Shown here: positions 1-7,305 of the stretch, one piece after another
Position numbering within the stretch: the stretch's first letter is position 1
Layout of the letters: each line of letters begins with the position of its first letter
Assembly (NCBI RefSeq): GCF_021021555.1
Contig: NZ_JAINWA010000003.1
Span: 372,001 to 436,000 of the forward strand
Length of the DNA stretch: 64,000 nt
Source of the DNA: Teretinema zuelzerae
GTDB taxonomy: Bacteria; Spirochaetota; Spirochaetia; Treponematales; Treponemataceae
Reading direction: 5' to 3'
Position numbers and translations under genes: made by a program
The notes under the pieces: generated by a model
Told to the model about the DNA's origin: nothing
The model's input: the letters and a program-made list of their open reading frames with translations, nothing else
Databases searched by the model: none

Positions 1-62
1 TCGTTCCGGAAACCCGAAAAAGAACTGTCCTTTTGGAAAAATGAAACAACGCCCCCTATTTA

Positions 63-110
63 TTGACACTTTCCGCCTCTTTCGTTAACCTGTTTTCATA
101 AATGGTTAAC
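63..110 (+). promoter_or_regulatory. birA-bioY promoter with BirA-like operator
   Basis: A TTGACA -35 (63-68) lies 17 bases before a weak -10 TAACCT (86-91). A perfect 7-base inverted repeat, GTTAACC (84-90) and GGTTAAC (104-110) separated by 13 bases, covers the -10 and the ATG at 102. It resembles biotin operators, which have AACC...GGTT half-sites, although the known spacer is a few bases longer. The first gene encodes a biotin ligase with an N-terminal winged helix, so autorepression of the operon is the simplest reading. The operator assignment is inference; the repeat and hexamers are visible. Confidence 0.65.
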
Positions 111-1118
111 AACAACTATTCCGACACTTCTGTATCCCAGCCGATGAAACACGGCTCGTCTGAAAGCGCGGCCGAAGGCCGCGGAAAGAACACCCGGGCG
201 AAGGTCCTGGACATGCTGAGAAGCGCCGCGGGTGGCATCTCAGGCGAAGCAATGGCGGCCCAAATCGGAGTCAGCCGCGTAGCAGTGTGGAAGGCCGTCA
301 AGGGACTGTGCGAGGCGGGATACGAAATAGCGGGAAATCCCGAAGGCTATGCGCTGGTGCGCGATAAGACGGACAGCATCGACGAATGGGAGTTCGGAGC
401 GGACGCCCCGCGCTTTCGCCATCTTGAATCGACCGACTCGACGATGAACCGCGCGTTCGACGAGGCGCTCCGGGGAGCCGCGCACGGATTGGTGGTCACC
501 GCCGACAGACAGCTCACCGGGCGGGGCATGTCCGGGAAAGCCTGGAATTCTGCCGCGGGCGGGCTTTTTTTCACGATTGTTACGCGGCCCGGACTCGCCG
601 TATGGGATTCCCACCGCATGGTCATGGCGGCCCAGTGCGCCGCCGCAGAGGCTGTCCGCTCGGCGACGGGAGTCGAGTGTTCTCTGGATTGGCCGAACGA
701 TCTGCTTGTCGGATCAGGCAAAATCGGAGGAATTCTCGGAGAAGGACTGTTTTCAGGAACCACCCTGTCCTTCATGAATCTGGGGGTTGGCATCAATACC
801 GGCGAACGTCCGGACATGCCCGGCACAGGCGCCGTAAACGGCGGCAGAAAAGAAATTCTCGATTTCTTTTTGAAAAATTTCGATCGCATTGATCCCGAGT
901 CTCCCGGCCTCGCCTCGCGCTGGAATTCGAAGTGCCCGCGGATCGGACAGAGCATAATCGGGAAAACAGTCGGCGGCGCCCGGGTAGAAGGAGCTTTTCT
1001 CGGCATCGATGAAGCAGGACGCGCGCGGATACGGGAAGATAAAGACACAGGCGGTTATGGAGAACGGCTTTTTTCGCCGGGTTCCTTATCAATAGAAACA
1101 AAAGGATGGAGAAGATGA
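102..1118 (+). CDS. birA: Bifunctional biotin-protein ligase / biotin operon repressor
   Basis: The protein joins biotin to AMP and transfers it to biotin carboxyl carrier proteins, and probably represses biotin genes. Residues 32-85 form a winged helix-turn-helix (GVSRVAVWKAV). The catalytic domain follows, with STDST (110-114), the biotinyl-AMP loop GRGMSGKAW (140-148), DWPNDL (196-201), lysine 207 in GKIGGIL and NLGVGINT (226-233). At 338 aa it is close to the Escherichia coli length, so it is a group II, regulator-type enzyme. No Shine-Dalgarno sequence precedes the ATG at 102 or the alternative at 144; a -10-like hexamer 10 bases upstream suggests a leaderless start. It overlaps bioY by an ATGA. 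Confidence 0.93.
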   Translation: MVNNNYSDTSVSQPMKHGSSESAAEGRGKNTRAKVLDMLRSAAGGISGEAMAAQIGVSRVAVWKAVKGLCEAGYEIAGNPEGYALVRDKTDSIDEWEFGADAPRFRHLESTDSTMNRAFDEALRGAAHGLVVTADRQLTGRGMSGKAWNSAAGGLFFTIVTRPGLAVWDSHRMVMAAQCAAAEAVRSATGVECSLDWPNDLLVGSGKIGGILGEGLFSGTTLSFMNLGVGINTGERPDMPGTGAVNGGRKEILDFFLKNFDRIDPESPGLASRWNSKCPRIGQSIIGKTVGGARVEGAFLGIDEAGRARIREDKDTGGYGERLFSPGSLSIETKGWRR

Positions 1119-1681
1119 ATCAACTCAAGACCAGCACCCTCAAATCGGTGTTCACCGCGGTATTCGCGGCTCTCATTTGCGCAGGATCGATTATGGCCGT
1201 GCCGATAGGGCCTGTCCCGATAGTCCTGCAAAACGCCTTCGCGGTATTGGCGGGCCTCCTGCTCGGACCGGTCCAGGGAGCCGGGGCGGTGGGACTCTTC
1301 CTCATCGCGGGGATGATCGGGCTTCCGGTATTCTCAGGCGGTAAAAGCGGATTCGCCGTGATCGCAGGGCCTACGGGCGGATACCTCGCAGGATACTTCA
1401 TCGCCGCTCTTATCGGCGGCTACGCGGTGCAGCGCGCGTCCAAGGACAATCCGAAGCAAGCGCTTCCGATAATAATCAGCGCGTCGATAGCGGCCTTCGC
1501 CTGCATTTACATACCGGGAGTCCTCGTGCTGAAGAGGAGCCTCTCCTTGAGCCTCGCGGACGCGATCGCGAAGGGATTCATACCCTTTCTCATCGGCGAC
1601 GCCGTGAAGATCGTCGCAATCGTTCCGATAACCCTGAAGCTCCGGCCGATAGTGGCGAGATATTTGTCCCAGGATGATTAA
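1115..1681 (+). CDS. bioY: Biotin ECF transporter substrate-binding protein BioY
   Basis: This is the membrane S component that binds biotin for uptake. It has about six hydrophobic segments and the BioY-typical stretches GPVPIVLQNAFAVLAGLLLGP and GPTGGYLAGYF. The start chosen is ATG 1115, which overlaps the birA stop as ATGA and has AAGG nine bases upstream; an in-frame ATG at 1106 is the alternative. The gene is followed with an 8-base overlap by its ATPase and then by EcfT, so a full dedicated transporter sits behind the biotin ligase. No biotin synthesis gene is visible in the window. Confidence 0.93.
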   Translation: MNQLKTSTLKSVFTAVFAALICAGSIMAVPIGPVPIVLQNAFAVLAGLLLGPVQGAGAVGLFLIAGMIGLPVFSGGKSGFAVIAGPTGGYLAGYFIAALIGGYAVQRASKDNPKQALPIIISASIAAFACIYIPGVLVLKRSLSLSLADAIAKGFIPFLIGDAVKIVAIVPITLKLRPIVARYLSQDD

Positions 1682-2414
1682 GCTGGATAACCTCAGGCGA
1701 CGCTTTCCGGGGCAGGATAAGGACGCGCTGAAGGGCGCGACCTTCTCGGTACGGGACGGCGAGTTCGTCGTCATCGGCGGGGCGAACGGCTCCGGAAAAA
1801 GCGTGCTCATGCACCTGATAGCCTCCCTCGACAAGCCGACTTCAGGCATAGTCTCCTGCACGGACGCCGAAGGAAGGCCTGCTCGCGTGGGCCTCGTGTT
1901 CCAGGACGCGGACGCGCAGATTCTCGGCGACACCCCGCTTGAGGACGTTTCCGTGGGACCGAAGAACCTCGGCTTCTCCCGAACGGAAGCCGCCGCTATC
2001 GCGCGCGGGGCTCTCGCGCGTGCCGGTCTCGAAGGAAAGGAAGGCTTTCCCGCGAGAAGCCTTTCAGGAGGAGAAAAGAGGAGGCTCGCCGTCGCGGGGA
2101 TTCTCGCGCTAGACGCCCCGATAATCATCCTTGACGAGCCGTACGCGAATCTCGACTGGCCCGGAGTCGCCCAGGTAAACGGAATAATCAGGCAACTGAA
2201 AAACGAAGGACGGACAGTCATCGTGCTTACCCACGAGCTTGAAAAGGTGCTGGCTCTCGCCGACCGGCTGATGGTTCTCTATCAGGGAGAAATCGTGTGG
2301 GACGGGGAACCCCGGGAGGGACTGCGGAGCGCTCCGCTTGAAAAGTGGGGAATACGAAATCCGCTTGCCTCGTATTCGGGCGTCCAGGATCTTCTGTGGG
2401 AGTCCGGCGTATGA
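1674..2414 (+). CDS. bioM: ECF transporter ATPase, biotin module
   Basis: This is the ATP-binding subunit of an energy-coupling-factor transporter, on the cytoplasmic face of the membrane. Visible motifs are Walker A GGANGSGKS (residues 35-43), Q-loop Q77, signature SGGEKRRLAV (131-140), Walker B IIILDEP (150-156) and the LTHELE histidine switch. Only one ATPase gene is present, as in biotin-specific BioMNY systems, rather than the EcfA/EcfA' pair of shared modules. It overlaps bioY by 8 bases and ecfT by 4 bases, so translation is probably coupled. The assignment to biotin comes from its neighbours. Confidence 0.9.
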   Translation: MIKLDNLRRRFPGQDKDALKGATFSVRDGEFVVIGGANGSGKSVLMHLIASLDKPTSGIVSCTDAEGRPARVGLVFQDADAQILGDTPLEDVSVGPKNLGFSRTEAAAIARGALARAGLEGKEGFPARSLSGGEKRRLAVAGILALDAPIIILDEPYANLDWPGVAQVNGIIRQLKNEGRTVIVLTHELEKVLALADRLMVLYQGEIVWDGEPREGLRSAPLEKWGIRNPLASYSGVQDLLWESGV

Positions 2415-3076
2415 AATCCGGCCATCTTTTTTCCTATAATACAGCCGAAACTCCCATCCACCGCCTGCCCGCGCTTTTAAAGCTCGCCTGCGTTACCGCT
2501 TTAACGGCGGGGGTGTTCTTTTTTCCCGCGGCAGCTCTCGCGGGAGCGACCGTTTTTCTGGCCGTTTCGGCCGTTATCGCGATGATCGGCCTTGATCGCG
2601 CCGCTGCCCTGGCAAAAACGTTCGCCGGATACAGCCTCTTTATCGTTCTGGTCCGCTTCCTTAAAATCCCGGAGAGCACTGAAACCCTCGTCCCGGAATT
2701 GCGGGATACCCTGCTCTATCTGTGGCGCCTCTTCCTCGCCCTCGGCTTTGGAACGATTCTCTACGCCACCACTTCCGCGCTCGAATTGCGCAACGCCCTG
2801 GAAGACCTGCAGAATTCGATATACTCGCGTCTGAAATGTTCCGCCTTTTTGCCGGACATCGCGTTTTCGCTCTCGCTCACGATCGCCTTCATCCCGAGAA
2901 TTTTCGATCTTTGGCAGGAAATCAATCTCGCCTGGAACGCCCGGGGAGGCGGCCGTTCGCGAAGCCCGGCAGCCGTATACAGGCGTATTGCTTCCCTTGT
3001 GCCCCTGCTGCTCATTCGCCTCCTCGACGCGGCAGCCCGCACCGAGCGCGCCATCCGCAACCGCAAGCCTCTGTAG
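2411..3076 (+). CDS. bioN: ECF transporter transmembrane protein EcfT/BioN
   Basis: This is the integral-membrane coupling subunit that links the ATPase to BioY. The 221-residue protein has several hydrophobic segments and a cytoplasmic part ending in AWNARGGGR, which carries the Ala-Arg-Gly motif by which EcfT proteins contact the ATPase. The start is ATG 2411, overlapping the upstream stop as ATGA; an upstream in-frame ATG at 2345 would lie deep inside the ATPase gene and adds no family sequence. It is the last gene of the biotin operon. No clear hairpin terminator follows before the nrdR promoter. Confidence 0.87.
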   Translation: MKSGHLFSYNTAETPIHRLPALLKLACVTALTAGVFFFPAAALAGATVFLAVSAVIAMIGLDRAAALAKTFAGYSLFIVLVRFLKIPESTETLVPELRDTLLYLWRLFLALGFGTILYATTSALELRNALEDLQNSIYSRLKCSAFLPDIAFSLSLTIAFIPRIFDLWQEINLAWNARGGGRSRSPAAVYRRIASLVPLLLIRLLDAAARTERAIRNRKPL

Positions 3077-3141
3077 CGAGAAACCGTTTCTTCAGGAAGA
3101 GTCAAGCTCTCTTCACCACAAAAAATTCCCTATAAATCTCA

Positions 3142-3204
3142 TTGTCAAACACCAGCAATGGTGTTATAGTGAGTCTTGTTGTTCAGATACACCATATCTG
3201 GCAC
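3142..3204 (+). promoter_or_regulatory. nrd operon promoter with two NrdR-box-like palindromes
   Basis: A -35 TTGTCA (3142-3147), a 17-base spacer and a -10 TATAGT (3165-3170) form a good sigma-70 promoter. Box 1 (3149-3164) has perfect arms AACACCA/TGGTGTT and fills the spacer. Box 2 (3189-3204, ACACCATATCTGGCAC) starts 40 bases downstream, just short of four helical turns. Each matches 11 of 16 positions of the NrdR consensus acaCwAtATaTwGtgt. The first gene is nrdR, so this is probably autoregulation plus control of the anaerobic reductase. Confidence 0.72.
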
Positions 3205-3226
3205 ACTACAGATAGAGGTAATAAAG

Positions 3227-3697
3227 ATGAGATGTCCCCACTGCGGGAGTTTTGACGACAAGGTCATAGAATCGAGAACCCTTGCAAACGGAGACAGCAT
3301 ACGGCGCAGACGGGAATGCATCGGCTGCGGCTACCGTTTCACCAGCTATGAACGGATAGAAGAAAAACAGTTCATGGTGGTAAAACGGGACGGAAGACGC
3401 CAGCCCTTCGACCGGAAAAAACTGGAGCATGGAATCCAGCGGGCCCTGGAAAAAAGACCCGTCTCCGGCATGACGATAGAAAACATCGTTAACGAGATAG
3501 AGGACCAGGCGGTGATGGCGGGCAAGGCCATCCACGAAATCCCGACCTCCGATCTTGGAGAAATGGTGCTCGCGAAGCTCTCGGCGGTCGATAAGGTGGC
3601 CTATATCAGGTTCGCCTCGGTATACCGGCATTTTGAAAATATGGATGAATTCATAGCGGAAGTTAATAAAGTGGGAGGCGAACATGGCAGCATCTGA
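3227..3697 (+). CDS. nrdR: Transcriptional repressor NrdR
   Basis: NrdR is a zinc-ribbon/ATP-cone repressor of ribonucleotide reductase genes that senses dATP and ATP. The 156-aa protein has the full zinc ribbon (CPHC at residues 3-6 and CIGCGYR about 28 residues later) followed by an ATP-cone beginning near VVKRDGRRQPFDR. The start is ATG 3227 with a GAGG Shine-Dalgarno sequence; earlier in-frame ATGs precede the conserved MRCPHC start and overlap the operator. The 3' end overlaps nrdD by 14 bases. The two palindromes at its own promoter are the likely binding sites. Confidence 0.95.
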   Translation: MRCPHCGSFDDKVIESRTLANGDSIRRRRECIGCGYRFTSYERIEEKQFMVVKRDGRRQPFDRKKLEHGIQRALEKRPVSGMTIENIVNEIEDQAVMAGKAIHEIPTSDLGEMVLAKLSAVDKVAYIRFASVYRHFENMDEFIAEVNKVGGEHGSI

Positions 3698-5813
3698 ATC
3701 TACGGAACAAACTCAGGGAGTTTTCCCCGAATGGAAGCATTTTCTCGGCACCTCGAAGGACCCGGAGACGCAATCGTTCATCCGCAACGTTGTAAAACGA
3801 TCCGGAGAAATCACCTCCTACGATAGATCAAAGATAGAAAACGCCGTCGGGAAGGCCCTGGCCGCCGTAAAAGGCGCGGCTGATCCCGACCGCGCGAAGG
3901 AACTCACCGACAGAGTCGAGGAGCGCCTTCGCGTCATGATGGCCGGCAGGCACTCCCACTCCATCCCCGCGATCGAGGAAATTCAGGATATTGTAGAAAG
4001 CGTATTGATCGAAGAGAAGGAAGTCCAGGTTGCGAAAGCCTACATCCTCTATCGAGCGCGACACGACGCAATCCGCGACGCGGAAAAACTCCTCCTCGAC
4101 ATCGACGAGACGATGGACGGATACCTCAGCCAGGCGGATTGGCGCGTAAAGGAAAACGCGAACGTCAATTATTCGCTCGGAGGCCTCATACTCCACAACT
4201 CGGGAACGATAACCGCGAACTATTGGCTCAAGAACATATACCCCGAAGAAGTGGCCGAGGCTCATAAAAGCGCGGCCTTCCACATCCACGATCTATCGAT
4301 GTTCTCGGGATATTGCGCGGGATGGTCGATCCGCCAGCTCATCGCGGAAGGCCTCGGCGGTGTTCCCGACAAAATCACCTCGAAACCGGCTCGGCATCTT
4401 TCGACCCTCATACAGCAGATAGTCAACTTTCTGGGCATCATGCAGAACGAATGGGCGGGAGCCCAGGCATTCAGCTCCTTCGACACCTATCTCGCTCCCT
4501 TCGTTAAAAAGGACAGCCTTACGGACAAGGAAGTAAAGCAGTGTCTGCAGAGCTTCATTTACGGAGTCAATACGCCGAGCAGATGGGGAAGCCAGGCGCC
4601 GTTCACGAACATCACGCTCGACTGGAACTGCCCGCTTGATCTGGCTTCCAAGCCCGCTGTGGTCGCCGGCGAGGACATGCCCTTCACCTACGGCGAATGC
4701 CAGACTGAAATGGACCGAATCAACCGCGTGTTCATCGAGCTTATGCTCGAAGGAGACGCGGCGGGACGCGGTTTCCAGTATCCCATTCCGACCTATAACA
4801 TCACGGCCGACTTCGACTGGTCGAGCCCGAACGCTCAGCTTCTGTTCGAGATGACGGCCCGATACGGAACCCCGTATTTCCAGAACTTCCTCAATTCGGA
4901 TTTGAACCCCAGCGATGTGCGCTCCATGTGCTGCAGGCTCCAGCTCGATAAGCGGGAGCTCCGCAAGCGAGGAGGAGGACTGTTCGGCTCGGACGAGTTC
5001 ACCGGCTCGATCGGCGTAGTCACCATAAACATGCCGCAAATCGCCTATCTTTCACGCACAGAGTCCGAGTACTTCTCGAGGCTCGACTTTTTGATGGAAC
5101 AGGCGAAGATCAGCCTTCAGCTCAAGCGCAAAGTAATCGAACGCCTGCTCGAGGGAGGTCTTTTTCCCTACACCCGGCGATACCTTACCCATCTCAACAA
5201 CCACTTCTCTACCATCGGAATCTGCGGCATGAACGAGTCGTGCCTCAATTTCCTGGGCGTCGACATCGTCAACCCGCGAGGCAAGGCTTTCGCCGAAAAG
5301 GTGTTGATGCACATGAGGCAGAAACTGGCCGATTTCCAGGAACAAACCGGAGACCTGTTCAATCTCGAGGCGACTCCCGCAGAAAGCACCTCGTACCGCC
5401 TCGCGCGCCACGACAAGAAAAAATATCCGGACATCATCGTCTCGGGAGACGCCGATCCCTTCTATACGAATTCGAGCCAGTTGCCGGTGCAGTACACCAG
5501 CGACATATTCGAAGCCCTGGATCACCAGGAATCGCTTCAAACGAAGTATACCGGCGGAACCGTGTTCCACATCTATCTCGGCGAAGCGGTCAAGGACTGG
5601 GAATCATGCCGGGACTTGGTCAAATCGGTCGCGGCGAACTACCGGATACCCTATTTCTCGGTATCCCCGACTTTCTCGGTATGCCCCATACACGGCTATA
5701 TCAACGGGGAGCATTTCGAGTGCCCGACCTGCAAGGCCGAGCGCGAGGAAGTGCTGGCGATGCGGCTTTCCGAGCTTGAACTCGAACGAAAAACCGCGGA
5801 AAAAAGCGTATAA
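3684..5813 (+). CDS. nrdD: Anaerobic ribonucleoside-triphosphate reductase, catalytic chain without its glycyl-radical segment
   Basis: This is a class III reductase that makes deoxyribonucleotides anaerobically. An ATP-cone occupies roughly residues 33-130, followed by the large barrel domain. A tandem cysteine, Cys416-Cys417 in SMCCRLQLD, lies before RKRGGGLFGS. Near the C-terminus the zinc site appears as CPIHGYINGEHFECPTC. In ordinary homologues the radical loop (EVYxRIVGYYR) follows the zinc site at once. Here the chain instead ends in a charged, probably helical tail (KAEREEVLAMRLSELE...) and a TAA. The missing segment is the start of the next gene. The sequence is otherwise full length and shows no decay. 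Confidence 0.93.
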   Translation: MAASESTEQTQGVFPEWKHFLGTSKDPETQSFIRNVVKRSGEITSYDRSKIENAVGKALAAVKGAADPDRAKELTDRVEERLRVMMAGRHSHSIPAIEEIQDIVESVLIEEKEVQVAKAYILYRARHDAIRDAEKLLLDIDETMDGYLSQADWRVKENANVNYSLGGLILHNSGTITANYWLKNIYPEEVAEAHKSAAFHIHDLSMFSGYCAGWSIRQLIAEGLGGVPDKITSKPARHLSTLIQQIVNFLGIMQNEWAGAQAFSSFDTYLAPFVKKDSLTDKEVKQCLQSFIYGVNTPSRWGSQAPFTNITLDWNCPLDLASKPAVVAGEDMPFTYGECQTEMDRINRVFIELMLEGDAAGRGFQYPIPTYNITADFDWSSPNAQLLFEMTARYGTPYFQNFLNSDLNPSDVRSMCCRLQLDKRELRKRGGGLFGSDEFTGSIGVVTINMPQIAYLSRTESEYFSRLDFLMEQAKISLQLKRKVIERLLEGGLFPYTRRYLTHLNNHFSTIGICGMNESCLNFLGVDIVNPRGKAFAEKVLMHMRQKLADFQEQTGDLFNLEATPAESTSYRLARHDKKKYPDIIVSGDADPFYTNSSQLPVQYTSDIFEALDHQESLQTKYTGGTVFHIYLGEAVKDWESCRDLVKSVAANYRIPYFSVSPTFSVCPIHGYINGEHFECPTCKAEREEVLAMRLSELELERKTAEKSV

Positions 5814-5900
5814 GCGCGCAATGAAAACACGCAGATTCTGTTCGGGCTGTCAGCAAGCGAACAGGATCGAAAAAATAAAAACGTCCCGGGAGGGGAAAGT

Positions 5901-6458
5901 ATGAGAACAGTAACAGAGATCGACGCCGACATCGCGAGGGTCAGGGCAGAGATGCAGAACGTGCATGGAACCACGACGGAAGTCTATGCGCGGATCGTCG
6001 GATACTATCGATCGGTGCGGAACTGGAACCGCGGAAAACGTGAAGAATATAATCACAGGAAATTGTTCATCGCCGATGAACAAAGAATTGAAGAACATAT
6101 GGGCGCTTTCGACCTCGTCCAGGTTCCCGGAAAGAACAGCAACGCCGTAATTTCGGAAACCTGCGCTATTGAAACTGCTCAGGCGGAAGGCGAGGCGCGC
6201 TACGAACTGTATGTGCGGAAAACCTGTCCGAACTGCCCCCCGGTAAAAGAATGCTGTACATCCCTGCCCCTCTCCGGCGAACAGATCGACGTGGACACTC
6301 CCGAAGGATTCGCCCGCGCGTCTGCGCTGGGGGTGTTTTCGGCGCCGACGGTGATCTTCTTCGATCAGTCGGGGCATGAAACCGGCAGGGCCCATTCCGT
6401 TAAAGAAATCCGTTCGCTGTCGAACGCGTACGCGGGCGAACCGGTTCTCTCCTTTTAA
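5901..6458 (+). CDS. Glycyl-radical domain of anaerobic ribonucleotide reductase fused to a redoxin
   Basis: This 185-aa protein looks like the detached C-terminus of NrdD joined to a reductant. Residues 1-23 are a charged helix; residues 26-54 (TEVYARIVGYYRSVRNWNRGK) match the glycyl-radical loop, with Gly34 as the expected radical site. After a linker, residues 99-185 form a glutaredoxin/thioredoxin-like fold with CPNC (109-112) and a cis-proline region (SAPTV). A strong GGGAGGGG Shine-Dalgarno sequence precedes ATG 5901. The gene is in the same frame as nrdD, 87 bases after its stop, and just before the activase nrdG. The function is inferred from motif and context; I know of no established gene name. 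Confidence 0.82.
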   Translation: MRTVTEIDADIARVRAEMQNVHGTTTEVYARIVGYYRSVRNWNRGKREEYNHRKLFIADEQRIEEHMGAFDLVQVPGKNSNAVISETCAIETAQAEGEARYELYVRKTCPNCPPVKECCTSLPLSGEQIDVDTPEGFARASALGVFSAPTVIFFDQSGHETGRAHSVKEIRSLSNAYAGEPVLSF

Positions 6459-6470
6459 GGCGACTGCGCT

Positions 6471-7232
6471 ATGAAAGTCGGGCTTTTAAAAACAAGCCTG
6501 GTAAATTTTCCGGGCCGCGTTTGCGCGGCCGTTTTTTTACCCGGATGCAATCTTCGCTGTCCATTCTGCCACAACGGCGAGCTCGCTTGCGCCCCGGTCG
6601 CTACAGGACCGTCCGGCGGAACCGGGGAAACGGAATCCTATGTGGAGATTGAGGAAGCGTATGCCCATCTTGAAAAGAGATCCAGGGTTTTAGGCGGTCT
6701 TGCGATCTCGGGCGGCGAGCCCTTTTTATCCCCCGCCCTGCCGGATCTGATACGAAAAGCCCGCAATCTCGGCCTGCAAGTCAAAATCGATACGAACGGT
6801 ACGCTCACGGACAGGCTGAAAACCTTTCTCGCGGACCCTGAACTGAGGCCGGATATGATAGCGGTGGATGTGAAAACCTCTCTCAGCCGATACGGAGAAT
6901 TAGCTATCGAAGAACGCGCAGGACCGCGGTTGGCCGAAGAATTGCAGAAAACGCTTCAAATACTGAAGGACGAAGCGTTGCGCGGCGGCAACGCCTCTCG
7001 CCCGCTTCGCGTAGAATACCGCACGGTATTGGTACCCGGTCTTGTCGGAGAAAAAGAATTAAGGGAAATAGCGTCTCTGCTTCCCGAATCGGCCGACTGG
7101 GAACTGGCGGGCTTTATAAGCGGAGTCTGCCTCGATCCGGCATGGAACGAGAAAACGCCGTACGGACCGGAAGAAACCCGCCGCCTCGCCTCCCTTGCCC
7201 AAAGCCTCATTCCCGGAGCAAAACTGAGATAA
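6471..7232 (+). CDS. nrdG: Anaerobic ribonucleotide reductase activating protein (radical SAM)
   Basis: This is a radical SAM activase that installs the glycyl radical using S-adenosylmethionine and a [4Fe-4S] cluster. The cluster motif is CNLRCPFC (Cys26, Cys30, Cys33), followed by the SAM-binding ISGGEPF. At 253 aa it is longer than the E. coli enzyme and belongs to the larger NrdG group found in anaerobes. It starts 12 bases after the radical-domain gene. Its physical substrate here would be the small glycyl-radical/redoxin protein docked on NrdD, not a single NrdD chain. Confidence 0.9.
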   Translation: MKVGLLKTSLVNFPGRVCAAVFLPGCNLRCPFCHNGELACAPVATGPSGGTGETESYVEIEEAYAHLEKRSRVLGGLAISGGEPFLSPALPDLIRKARNLGLQVKIDTNGTLTDRLKTFLADPELRPDMIAVDVKTSLSRYGELAIEERAGPRLAEELQKTLQILKDEALRGGNASRPLRVEYRTVLVPGLVGEKELREIASLLPESADWELAGFISGVCLDPAWNEKTPYGPEETRRLASLAQSLIPGAKLR

Positions 7233-7305
7233 TCAGTTCTTCCCGTAGAATGGATCGACGCAATCCGCTCCCGGCGTATGCTCCCCGAGAGCGGACTTAC
7301 CGGTT

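Noticed and set aside
2345-2410. Upstream start for the EcfT gene
   Set aside because: It lies inside the ATPase gene with no ribosome site; ATG 2411 overlaps the upstream stop as ATGA and matches the family start.
5811-5813. nrdD as a pseudogene broken by a nonsense mutation
   Set aside because: The downstream part has its own strong ribosome site, its own N-terminal helix, an intact redoxin fusion and sits before nrdG. NrdD itself shows no decay. A split functional enzyme is the better reading, though comparison with relatives is still the deciding test.
5821-5900. A short frame starting MKTRRFCSGC in the linker after nrdD
   Set aside because: It is in a different frame, has no ribosome site and continues out of frame into the next gene; the cysteine pair is probably chance.
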